Below the pieces are notes generated by a model, which did not search any database, was not told where the DNA came from, and worked only from the letters and a program-made list of their open reading frames with translations. 64,000 bases of DNA from the NCBI GenBank assembly GCA_035578175.1, contig JAQMRL010000004.1:40753401-40817400 (forward strand). Reading direction: 5' to 3'. The DNA comes from Catonia carolina. Its lineage: Eukaryota > Arthropoda > Insecta > Hemiptera > Achilidae. This document shows, one piece after another, positions 53,709 through 64,000 of the stretch. The position numbers and the translations under genes are program-made. Positions within the stretch are counted from its first letter, which is position 1. Every line of letters begins with the position of its first letter.

Positions 53709-55319
53709 GTAACGTCTAAGTTGAAATACGTTACTGTGGGTTTTTGTTTCATATCTGGCGCTGCATTTCAGTTTGTATTAATAATTATCTCTGTTCACCG
53801 TAAGCTGACGCTATCTGTCTTTTTTCCATTGTACTATTCTAGCCTGTGTTGAATTTTATTTCTGGTAATTTATTTATGTACGTTTTTTCCTTGTTCGTGT
53901 ACACTCTTGGTTGTATTGTGAAATCGAACGGTCGCTTACATTAATATGTTTCGCCGATTTTATACTTTTATTCTTTTAGTTAAAGAATGTCGTTTTTATT
54001 TTAAACTGTTGCGTGATTATTATTGCTGATGTGTACACAAATTATAATTAGTTAAATTGCAATTATGATTAGTCTTTTTATCTGCTGTTTTTTTTTAAAT
54101 CTTTTTTATGATGTTACGTAATTTGTAAAAGTCTTTACCGGGTTTGTGTTTTACCATTTTGGTTATGAAAATTATCTTGGTTTCACCGGCTAAATTTATT
54201 TTGTGTTCTACTCTGGGACTGTTCTTCGGCTATAGGAGATTCGGCTATAGGAGATTTCAACTATGGGTTCATTTCGGTTCAGGAATATTTTCTGTTCTAA
54301 CAATTTGGAGGGTTGAAGTTTGGATAGCTGTGCCATTCACCTTACCTTGCACAAGTTTGGTTCCGGAGGATGACTCTCCCGGGTTCGATTCCTGAATCTA
54401 GAAAATTTGGCTGCTAACATATGTCACTTCCTGCAGTGGCTGTTTAATCTATTCTACTGTTTATTTGGCCGATGATCATCGATTCTATCCTGGAAGGTTT
54501 GATTTCTGCAAATCGGTATGTTTGGTTAAAATTTTCTTTTGGGGAAAATCTCTGTTGTTTCTACTTGAACATTTCTGCGCTCGTCAGGAATGTTTGCCTG
54601 TACTGTGCATGTCATGTACGGAAAATATTGGTGAACGAACTTGCCTATTACTTAACTTAAAAATATTTAAAATCAAAAATTTATCATGTTTTCCTCTTTT
54701 ATAATGAATATTCTTTATTTATAATCTTGGCGTTTATTATTATAAATTTTATAATTTTTTTATATATTTTTGTTTTTCTTATTGTCTTTAATAATTTTGT
54801 AAAAGCTACCATGGTACGCAATGCATTTATAAAAAAAAACTATTATGATATCATACTATTAACAGACAATGATCTGATCTGATGCAAAATTTATTCTTCC
54901 ATTAAAAAGTTTTTTACTATAGTAAATTCTTCAAAAATAAATAAATCAGTTTAATTTTGGTAAAATTGTATCTGTTACAATGAAAACTTAAAATATCTAA
55001 CTGAAACTTATTATTCATTAAATATTGCAGTTTAAATTCATTTGTGAGATTCTCTTAAAATTTTCCTGAAGTTATTTATTCAGGCACTTAATTCTGTAAT
55101 AACTATATTGTGTTCATATTACTATTTTTTTTTGCTTTTATTTTAAAAAGAAACAACTTGGATTTGTTACTAATTAATTAATATTATTATATTTCTTGTG
55201 TGATTTTTTTTTATGCAATTATAATCATATGCAACAACAACTCTTTTTTTTTTGCTGCCTTATGTTTTTTGTCCACCCCTGGGCCAACCTATCGATGTGG
55301 ATAGAGGGTGGAGGTGATA
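53709..55319 (+). repeat. Spacer/insertion S2, 1611 bp
   Basis: Same as S1 except for very few positions (for example GTTTGGATAGC instead of GTTCGGATAGC, and ATAATCATATG instead of ATAACCATATG). It occupies the identical junction after U28, so it is a copy made by duplication of unit plus spacer rather than a second insertion. Confidence 0.9.
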
Positions 55320-55324
55320 AGTTT

Positions 55325-57165
55325 TATTTTGATACATATTTTTTTGTTTCTGTTAAACACAATAATAGCGTAGGTCAAAAATGATTTGTCTAGTAACGTC
55401 TTGTCAAGTCTATTTTTCGTTGATTTAGGATCTGTTAGTTAAAGGGAAATTTATAAGCAGTATTTATATCTTCTACACAGGCAGTGTAAAAATATAACTT
55501 TTAACACCTGATTCGTACAGATGAGATGGCGACAGCAATCGCTTACTTGTCGTAGCGAAAGTATAAGCAGAAAAATTACGATCCCGATAGCTGTGATTTT
55601 ATAGAGTTTTAGGCCTGTAATCAGTGTTTATGTAGGCAGCTTGTTCGAATATTACAATTTTATAAGCATTTTCAGATGCGACTTTTTAACGTTCCGAAAC
55701 CGAACAATTCATGCGTTCTCTTAAGCAAGGTAGGCTAATAAAATTACTTATTTTCAAACCAATTTGTCACTAAACTAAAATGCTGGCTGTTGAAATTGTT
55801 GTGCAATGAAAATTGTATTTTAGGTAAGCAGCGGACAAGGTGGTTTGAACCTCTAAAATGTTTTTTGAGTGAGATGAGTTGAATTGGTTTACATGGTCTT
55901 CTCACAGCGTTTATAATTATACTTATCAGAATGCCAGTCCTTCGGAAAATCGTGTATATTTGACTCTCCGAATGACACCTGTATTTCATTATCAACAGGG
56001 TTTGATTGTAAAATGAAATGCATGAATCTCAGATGAGATAACTCTGGTTAGTGTCGTTTATACCTGTACCTCTTCTGTTCATACGTGCTTTAAACATATA
56101 ATTGGCTGACCCTGTGATAAACATGAATACATATTTACGGTCAGGAAATAGCAAATTACGTGCAAAAAATGTTTACCACTCTACCTTTTCATAATGGCCA
56201 CAATAAATTTCATCCATCTTAAAATACAGGAACTAATGAAATAAGAGTAAAGCCAGAAAACCTTTTATGAAAATACATCGGCCTATATATCATCATTTTG
56301 TCAGACCGTTGATTTTTATTTTTCGACTAATGCTCGTTGGTAGAGCAAAATAGTTTTCTTGTTATAAAACCGATTAATGAGGTATATCTTCTTACCCGGT
56401 AGGACATTGACTTTCTTTCGTCTCAAGATATTTTGAATTAGAATTTTCAGTTGCCTTCTACGTATCGTAATATTTATTTACAGTTATACAAAATCATTCC
56501 CTTAAAAATATGATACATTACTGGCCAAAATTTATGTTACAAAAATCGAACGACTAGGAAAAATAGATAACTCCCTTTTGTTTATTTTTCTTTGTGTCGG
56601 TATCGAATGAACAATCGTGATTTTTTAAAAAACCGTGTTAACATTTAGCAGCAAATGAAACCAATTTTTAATTTCCTGAAGAACTCGATAGATCTCTACA
56701 ATATGGTAGCCTACTACATATTTCGTAAGTGATATTTAACTAGAAACTATAAATCTCATTAAAAGGTACCTTCATATGTTCTGCCCTATCGTTAACTAGA
56801 AGTTGACATTGGGTGTGGACTTTATATTACAATCACACTCGACGTGACGCCCAGAATCAGTACGGACCAATCAGGACGCAGCATATCCTGACGAATGACG
56901 TAACGCTCAAGACACTTTGTCATTGGTTGACATCGGTGTGACGTAGTACAGTAATATAAACTCTCTGATTGGACTATATTAACCAATCAAAATGACGCAA
57001 AAGAAGACATCTGATTGGTTAAAACTGGGCTTTCTTATTGGCCGAAAAGACGAGACTCTGATTGGGCAATTATTACCTGAGCCGTTGGCGTAACATGCGC
57101 ATCACACTCAACTTGGCCCGACTTACTCACGCAACCCTAATAGATCGTTTGTTGAATACCAGTTT
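55325..57165 (+). repeat. Unit U29, 1841 bp, between spacers S2 and S3
   Basis: Has a private 16-bp deletion (GATGAGATGGCGAC near 55520). Promoter-like block at 56845-57093, TGGCGTAA. It lacks the 5-bp deletions of U27/U28 and instead carries GAACGACTAGGAAAAATAG, GAACAATCG and CGATAGATC, shared with U30 and partly with U22/U23. Confidence 0.96.
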
Positions 57166-58776
57166 GTAACGTCTAAGTTGAAATACGTTACTGTGGGTTT
57201 TTGTTTCATATCTGGCGCTGCATTTCAGTTTGTATTAATAATTATCTCTGTTCACCGTAAGCTGACGCTATCTGTCTTTTTTCCATTGTACTATTCTAGC
57301 CTGTGTTGAATTTTATTTCTGGTAATTTATTTATGTACGTTTTTTCCTTGTTCGTGTACACTCTTGGTTGTATTGTGAAATCGAACGGTCGCTTACATTA
57401 ATATGTTTCGCCGATTTTATACTTTTATTCTTTTAGTTAAAGAATGTCGTTTTTATTTTAAACTGTTGCGTGATTATTATTGCTGATGTGTACACAAATT
57501 ATAATTAGTTAAATTGCAATTATGATTAGTCTTTTTATCTGCTGTTTTTTTTTAAATCTTTTTTATGATGTTACGTAATTTGTAAAAGTCTTTACCGGGT
57601 TTGTGTTTTACCATTTTGGTTATGAAAATTATCTTGGTTTCACCGGCTAAATTTATTTTGTGTTCTACTCTGGGACTGTTCTTCGGCTATAGGAGATTCG
57701 GCTATAGGAGATTTCAACTATGGGTTCATTTCGGTTCAGGAATATTTTCTGTTCTAACAATTTGGAGGGTTGAAGTTTGGATAGCTGTGCCATTCACCTT
57801 ACCTTGCACAAGTTTGGTTCCGGAGGATGACTCTCCCGGGTTCGATTCCTGAATCTAGAAAATTTGGCTGCTAACATATGTCACTTCCTGCAGTGGCTGT
57901 TTAATCTATTCTACTGTTTATTTGGCCGATGATCATCGATTCTATCCTGGAAGGTTTGATTTCTGCAAATCGGTATGTTTGGTTAAAATTTTCTTTTGGG
58001 GAAAATCTCTGTTGTTTCTACTTGAACATTTCTGCGCTCGTCAGGAATGTTTGCCTGTACTGTGCATGTCATGTACGGAAAATATTGGTGAACGAACTTG
58101 CCTATTACTTAACTTAAAAATATTTAAAATCAAAAATTTATCATGTTTTCCTCTTTTATAATGAATATTCTTTATTTATAATCTTGGCGTTTATTATTAT
58201 AAATTTTATAATTTTTTTATATATTTTTGTTTTTCTTATTGTCTTTAATAATTTTGTAAAAGCTACCATGGTACGCAATGCATTTATAAAAAAAAACTAT
58301 TATGATATCATACTATTAACAGACAATGATCTGATCTGATGCAAAATTTATTCTTCCATTAAAAAGTTTTTTACTATAGTAAATTCTTCAAAAATAAATA
58401 AATCAGTTTAATTTTGGTAAAATTGTATCTGTTACAATGAAAACTTAAAATATCTAACTGAAACTTATTATTCATTAAATATTGCAGTTTAAATTCATTT
58501 GTGAGATTCTCTTAAAATTTTCCTGAAGTTATTTATTCAGGCACTTAATTCTGTAATAACTATATTGTGTTCATATTACTATTTTTTTTTGCTTTTATTT
58601 TAAAAAGAAACAACTTGGATTTGTTACTAATTAATTAATATTATTATATATCTTGTGTGATTTTTTTTTATGCAATTATAATCATATGCAACAACAACTC
58701 TTTTTTTTTTGCTGCCTTATGTTTTTTGTCCACCCCTGGGCCAACCTATCGATGTGGATAGAGGGGGGAGGTGATA
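57166..58776 (+). repeat. Spacer/insertion S3, 1611 bp
   Basis: Matches S2 closely. It differs at TATATATCTTG near 58645 and at AGGGGGGAGG near 58762, where one arm of the terminal hairpin loses a pairing base. Followed by AGTTT (58777-58781) and U30. Confidence 0.9.
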
Positions 58777-58781
58777 AGTTT

Positions 58782-60638
58782 TATTTTGATACGTATTTTT
58801 TTGTTTCTGTTAAACACAATAATAGCGTAGGTCAAAAATGATTTGTCTAGTAACGTCTTGTCAAGTCTATTTTTCGTTGATTTAGGATCTGTTAGTTAAA
58901 GGGAAATTTATAAGCAGTATTTATATCTTCTACACAGGCAGTGTAAAAATATAACTTTTAACACCTGATTCGTACAGATGAGATAAATAAAAAATAATTT
59001 GGCGACAGCAATCGCTTACTTGTCGTAGCGAAAGTATAAGCAGAAAAATTACGATCCCGATAGCTGTGATTTTATAGAGTTTTAGGCCTGTAATCAGTGT
59101 TTATGTAGGCAGCTTGTTCGAATATTACAATTTTATAAGCATTTTCAGATGCGACTTTTTAACGTTCCGAAACCGAACAATTCATGCGTTCTCTTAAGCA
59201 AGGTAGGCTAATAAAATTACTTATTTTCAAACCAATTTGTCACTAAACTAAAATGCTGGCTGTTGAAATTGTTGTGCAATGAAAATTGTATTTTAGGTAA
59301 GCAGCGGACAAGGTGGTTTGAACCTCTAAAATGTTTTTTGAGTGAGATGAGTTGAATTGGTTTACATGGTCTTCTCACAGCGTTTATAATTATACTTATC
59401 AGAATGCCAGTCCTTCGGAAAATCGTGTACTTTTGACTCTCCGAATGACACCTGTATTTCATTATCAACAGGGTTTGATTGTAAAATGAAATGCATGAAT
59501 CTCAGATGAGATAACTCTGGTTAGTGTCGTTTATACCTGTACCTCTTCTGTTCATACGTGCTTTAAACATATAATTGGCTGACCCTGTGATAAACATGAA
59601 TACATATTTACGGTCAGGAAATAGCAAATTACGTGCAAAAAATGTTTACCACTCTACCTTTTCATAATGGCCACAATAAATTTCATCCATCTTAAAATAC
59701 AGGAACTAATGAAATAAGAGTAAAGCCAGAAAACCTTTTATGAAAATACATCGGCCTATATATCATCATTTTGTCAGACCGTTGATTTTTATTTTTCGAC
59801 TAATGCTCGTTGGTAGAGCAAAATAGTTTTCTTGTTATAAAACCGATTAATGAGGTATATCTTCTTACCCGGTAGGACATTAACTTTGTTTCGTCTCAAG
59901 ATATTTTGAATTAGAATTTTCAGTTGCCTTCTACGTATCGTAATATTTATTTACAGTTATACAAAATCATTCCCTTAAAAATATGATACATTACTGGCCA
60001 AAATTTATGTTACAAAAATCGAACGACTAGGAAAAATAGATAACTCCCTTTTGTTTATTTTTCTTTGTGTCGGTATCGAATGAACAATCGTGATTTTTTA
60101 AAAAACCGTGTTAACATTTAGCAGCAAATGAAACCAATTTTTAATTTCCTGAAGAACTCGATAGATCTCTACAATATGGTAGCCTACTACATATTTCGTA
60201 AGTGATATTTAACTAGAAACTATAAATCTCATTAAAAGGTACCTTCATATGTTCTGCCCTACCGTTAACTAGAAGTTGACATTGGGTGTGGACTTTATAT
60301 TACAATCACACTCGACGTGACGCCCAGAATCAGTACGGACCAATCAGGACGCAGCATATCCTGACGAATGACGTAACGCTCAAGACACTTTGTCATTGGT
60401 TGACATCGGTGTGACGTAGTACAGTAATATAAACTCTCTGATTGGACTATATTAACCAATCAAAATGACGCAAAAGAAGACATCTGATTGGTTAAAACTG
60501 GGCTTTCTTATTGGCCGAAAAGACGAGACTCTGATTGGGCAATTATTACCTGAGCCGTTGGCGTAACATGCGCATCACACTCAACTTGGCCCGACTTACT
60601 CACGCAACCCTAATAGATCGTTTGTTGAATACCAGTTT
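58782..60638 (+). repeat. Unit U30, 1857 bp, last unit of the array
   Basis: Begins with GATACGTATTT, a third form of the 4-bp junction variant. Promoter-like block at 60318-60566, TGGCGTAA. Its body matches U29 except for the 16-bp deletion. It ends CCAGTTT at 60638, where the repeat similarity stops. Confidence 0.96.
60558..60568 (+). promoter_or_regulatory. Degraded CRE in the last units
   Basis: The palindromic TGACGTCA of interior units reads TGGCGTAA in U30, and likewise in U27, U28 and U29. The TGACG core is gone on this strand, and neighbouring GGACTATATT and GAAAAGACGAG also differ. U20 and U21 have an intermediate TGGCGTCA. Confidence 0.6.
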
Positions 60639-60640
60639 GT

Positions 60641-60674
60641 GTAAGATATTTCAAGATTTCTTGAAACATCTTAC
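60641..60674. repeat. Near-perfect 34-bp palindrome at the array edge
   Basis: Arms of 16 bases (60641-60656 and 60659-60674) are separated by two bases and mismatch at one position (60648/60667). It begins two bases after the CCAGTTT terminus of U30. It could be a cruciform, an RNA hairpin or a transposon end. Confidence 0.85.
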
Positions 60675-60679
60675 AATAG

Positions 60680-60695
60680 CAGACAGGTTTGTCTG
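60680..60695. repeat. Second hairpin beside the array edge
   Basis: CAGACA and TGTCTG pair perfectly around GGTT, only five bases after the 34-bp palindrome. The two stem-loops are followed by a run of T. Confidence 0.65.
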
Positions 60696-60897
60696 TTAAA
60701 TTTTTTTTTAAATTCAAATAATTTTTTTAAGTGTCAATAAATTGTTTAGACACCCTGTAATTTTATTTCATTTTATAAATTTTATTAATCAATTTTATAT
60801 TAAAATCATTGTTAACTAGAAGTTCTGTATTGAATTTTTCTAAAGCGAATATCCGGTGTTATATTACTTGGTTTTTTTCCGTTAATATTTTTCCTCG

Positions 60898-60912
60898 CTA
60901 ACGTTACGTTAG
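60898..60912. repeat. Short palindrome CTAACGT-T-ACGTTAG
   Basis: Seven-base arms around one base. The TAACGT/ACGTTA core matches the arms of the inverted repeat that opens each spacer. Confidence 0.5.
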
Positions 60913-62669
60913 GCTTAAATGGGTTTTATAATATGTGTAATTGTTCTTATAATTGAATTTCCATCTCTGTCGATACAATCGACCGTCGCGTGATATGTTC
61001 TCTGTACTTACGATTTACGCTGACGCTTCTTTTTTTGTACATTGAACCGTCTTTTTCAATGTCAACGTTTAACTTTTCTCGTGCATTAATTTTTTCTTAT
61101 ATTCTACGCTTTTGCTTTGTAGCTGTGGACGAGTGAACATCCTTATAAGCTCCAGGTAATTTATCTATAATGATTTTCTTTAAACTATATCTAAAATTTA
61201 AATTTAAAATGATTATTTAATCCCGGTTAGGATTTTGGCTAAAATTTAATACGGCATGTTTTTATTTTAAGATATTTGGTGAATTTAATGTAAAACTATT
61301 TCCCCGATAATTTTTAAGTAATATTTTTAATAATTATTATAAAAGTTTAGATTTGGTATGCTCTTCGCATTCCAACTTAATATTAAAATTTAAAATCAGT
61401 ATTTTTCTCAATTTCTTTTTTTTATTATTATTTCACATTAAATTTTTGGTTGTAATAATTTTTACGGAGAAGATGTTTTGTTTTTCAAATGCTTCTACCA
61501 ACTTTAAGATATTCCAATGACCACTTCAAATGGTCACTTTTCAGTGTCAGTCGCTTCGACTTTAAACTTTTCTCTTCTTAATTTTAATCTTTTTTTAAAA
61601 CTATTTTTATGTGGAAGTCAGTTCGAACAATTTCAAACAGACCTTGTTTTTCATTGTTTAATTTCTTCTTATTTCATTCTAAAAAAAATAAGTCATAGTT
61701 TTTTTTGAAATGTAACATTGTTTCTTTTGTAAAGAATTTTTTTTTGATTATAGATTTTCTAAAGTAGATTTTTTTGAAGTTTTTTTATACGAGTTTTTTT
61801 TTACATTTTTTTTGTTAAATTTTGTCTTTAAAATTAATTGCCGAATAGTTTATTTGTTTAAGTTTTCCTTTAAATAGTTTCTTGTTTTAAATGGTTTGTT
61901 AACTGATTTTCAAATAAAAATACGTCACCTTTATTTCTAATATTCAAATTTAAATTTTCTTTCAATTCATCTGTTTAATTCAATTCTAGGTAGTTTCTTC
62001 AATTTAATTCTTATATTTTCTTTTTGTAAAGCCAAGTTTTAATTTTAATCCGATATTTAAATATTTTTTTATTAATGATTTCTAAATTTTAACTAAATAA
62101 TTTTAATAAATTTTTTTTATGAAATTTTTAAATGATTTTGTCCGGTAATTTTCTTTCTTTAAATCGTCCATCTGACAAACACTAGACTAGTTCCGTTCTA
62201 ACTTATTATTTATTTATAATCCTTAAATTAAGTACCTTTCAATTATTTTGGTTAGCATTGACAAGTTTCTGTAGTTATTTTTATTGTTTTTGTTTGTCCC
62301 CGTTATTTTGATTCGTTTAATTCTATCTAAGTTATTATTACATTTTTATAACTACTATTAGATTTATTAATCACTTATCATTAATAATTTTTTTTATTAA
62401 AATGTAGAAAAAAACATATTTTACTTTAGTTTCAATTTTTTTTGTTTAAGTTTAGTTTTAAATAAATTAATATTTTATTATTTTTCACTCCAAGTTGTCT
62501 GTGTAATATTTTTCATTCTTAGACCCGAGATTGATTTTTAAATCACACCTTCGCTCTTCCAACAGCGAGTTTAGCTCTACCTGCTAGAATTTCTGGGTTA
62601 TGCTTTGCATAGATTCAGAGAATGGAAATTTGGATTTTCTCTGCCGAATCCTATTGCCGTTTTCCTTAG

Positions 62670-62960
62670 GCAGAGTGGTGGAGGTTTTTCTATGCCCCTA
62701 AGTACCAGTTTGGCTGTGTTTTCATTTCAGTGTCTGGTGAAACACAGTTGAGCCGTTACTTTCTTTTTTTAGTCTGTAGCTACACTACATTTTGTCTGGT
62801 GAAGTTCGCTGTGCTTGTACCTCTTACTTAGTATGGTGGTTGTCGTCTACTTCGGTGGATATTCCTCCTTACTTAGTTTGATGTCTAGCACCTTACTTTG
62901 CCATGCGAAATCTAGTGGAGGCTTCGTCTTTCTACATTACATAATCTGGTGGAGAATCGC
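62670..62960 (+). repeat. Degenerate TCTGGTGGAG-like motif in the flank
   Basis: Related words occur at 62733 (TCTGGTGAAA), 62795 (TCTGGTGAAG), 62911 (TCTAGTGGAG) and 62945 (TCTGGTGGAG), with GTGGTGGAGG at about 62675. Spacing is irregular (62, 116 and 34 bases). This may be a decayed repeat, or chance in a locally GT-rich stretch. Confidence 0.35.
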
Positions 62961-64000
62961 CGTGTTTTTGAATGAGGTATTACACAGATGTATGAAGCCA
63001 CTTAATTTTAACAATTGTTATATTTTAAGTTTTATTTTTACTAATTAGGTGTTAAGAATTTACTTTACAGGTAACCACGGATTTATTTGTGCACTCACGT
63101 TGTATGGAGATTTTACTTTCATTGCATTCGCATCCGATTTTAGTTCCGTTAGTCTTGCTTTTTTTATTACTGTACCTCCTAGGTTGGTTTTACCACTTTG
63201 GTTGATTTCTGATGTTCCTACTACGTTTTTAGAAATTTTTTCTTTAAAATCCCATTGTGTTCTATGCCTCTCTAGTCCCAGATTTATTTTTTCTCACTCC
63301 CACCTTCTTACAAGTCTTGATTTGACCTTTTCTTTTGAAACCAGTTTTTACAACCACCCTTAGTTTGGGCTCGTTTTCACATGTTTGCGCAACTATTTTC
63401 TCGTAGCCTGTTATCTTTCCTACAGTATTCTTACGTCGCATTTTGATTTCTGCTTCCTACAACATTGCAGCTCATTTTAGTTCTCCGTAGTAGTTCAGTT
63501 TCGTTTCTTTATTTCATTCTTCAGTTTTCAAACCGCGATTCTTTGTTTTCCATTCGCCGTCGTTCTTCGCAATGTTTTCCATTTCTGTAAAGGTTTGTAT
63601 GTATCTCATATAAAATGTATTGTTTTGTTTACTTAATGTATCACATGTTTTAACTTCACTAAGACTTTACTCCTATTTAAGGGATTAATATTTTGCTTTA
63701 GCTTACTGAATAACTGTGTAAATTTTACATCCTTGTGTGATGATTATTTACGTTTTATTATAGATTTTGAAAGGCTAGTTTCTTTCATTATCTTTTTCAG
63801 ACGCTGCATATTTATGTTAATTGGACACAGTCGCTAACCTGTGCCATCTGTTTAACACTGGTTAAGGCAGTTGTTAACTTGTTAAAATTCTGCTGTTTTG
63901 TCACGTCACAAAACCCACACATGATAATTTTTGTTTTATTTTGAACACAGTTTATTTGTCATTACTTTTGGTGGCATAAACGTATTTCAGCAGCACTATT

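Larger units (their letters stand above)
1..60638 (+). repeat. Tandem array of ~1.86-kb units (satellite-like)
   Basis: The same sequence recurs every 1841-1860 bases, always in the same orientation. I set the unit boundary after CCAGTTT because that is where the spacers and the right flank join. There are 30 full units plus a partial one at the left edge, so the array extends beyond the window. Most length variation comes from a 4-bp GTAC present or absent 7-12 bases into the unit (GATACATAT versus GATACGTACATAT), giving 1856 or 1860 bp. Small deletions add more. Units differ from each other by roughly one to two percent by eye. No unit contains a convincing gene, so this is satellite-type DNA by structure, although its promoter-like block is unusual for a satellite. 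Confidence 0.98.
60639..64000. other. Right flank, T-rich non-coding sequence
   Basis: Similarity to the unit ends at 60638. The flank is strongly T-biased on the plus strand from about 60700 to 62500 and less so after that. Open frames of 63, 77 and 104 codons occur at 61517, 62815 and 63049. The two longer ones do not open with ATG. All are F/L/S-rich as expected from T-rich DNA, and none has a recognisable domain. I see no gene. Whether this is the true array edge or a large insertion within it cannot be decided, because the far side is outside the window. Confidence 0.7.

Noticed and set aside
1..60638. Units as tandem LTRs
   Set aside because: No TG...CA ends, primer-binding site or polypurine tract at the junctions. 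Directly abutting LTRs are not the usual product of LTR recombination.
1..60638. Array as 5S rRNA, snRNA or histone gene repeats
   Set aside because: None of the conserved sequences of these genes that I know is present in the unit on either strand.
60752..60762. ACACCCTGTA resembling the terminus of insect DNA transposons
   Set aside because: Only one such word is present and no partner in inverse orientation was found in the flank.
62545..62600. Minus-strand tRNA-like GTTGGAAGAGCG and GGTAGAGC
   Set aside because: The downstream segment lacks a convincing B box and no clover-leaf can be built.
63049..63363. 104-codon frame in the right flank
   Set aside because: The only initiator is GTG, the composition is that expected of T-rich DNA, and there is no recognisable domain.

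Overview
The window is almost entirely one tandem repeat array. A partial unit (1-91) is followed by 30 head-to-tail units of about 1.86 kb, all on the same strand, running to base 60638. A non-repetitive, strongly T-rich flank fills 60639-64000. I find no convincing protein-coding gene, rRNA, complete tRNA, snRNA or CRISPR array. The short open frames are by-products of a repeated sequence. They sit at the same place in every unit, most substitutions in them change the amino acid, and many copies are broken. CpG-containing words are common, and the insertion carries a tRNA-like B box of the kind found in SINEs. This suggests a eukaryote, probably an invertebrate, with the array behaving as a large satellite. 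I cannot name the species or chromosome.

Each unit has two parts. About 1.5 kb is AT-rich, featureless and non-coding. The last ~320 bp is a dense promoter-like block holding up to seven CCAAT boxes (both orientations) and six TGACG (CRE/ATF-type) cores, all in the same orientation. It includes a palindromic TGACGTCA and, in some units, an overlapping CACGTG. The block ends with CCAGTTT, which resembles the arthropod initiator. If its A is +1, the nearest CCAAT is near -100 and the CRE near -75, which is ordinary geometry for a TATA-less Pol II promoter.

Layout: U0 (1-91) and U1-U27 (92-50246) are simple tandem units. From 50247 to 60638 three units alternate with three nearly identical 1611-bp T-rich spacers (S1-S3), giving a 3.46-kb higher-order repeat. 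The spacer joins exactly after CCAGTTT and is bounded by a possible AGTTT duplication. The array stops at 60638 at the same CCAGTTT. The sequence after it in both the spacer and the flank begins with a GTAA...TTAC inverted repeat. The same unit terminus is therefore followed by three different sequences: the next unit, the spacer and the flank.

Most notable are the promoter-like array itself, the fixed terminus with hairpins next to it, and weak similarity between spacer and flank. Together they suggest that these units could be tandem promoters for a T-rich non-coding transcript or for a non-autonomous element amplified head to tail. That is inference. Variant patterns show active unequal exchange and gene conversion, with near-identical central units, diverged right-edge units and loss of the CRE in the last four.
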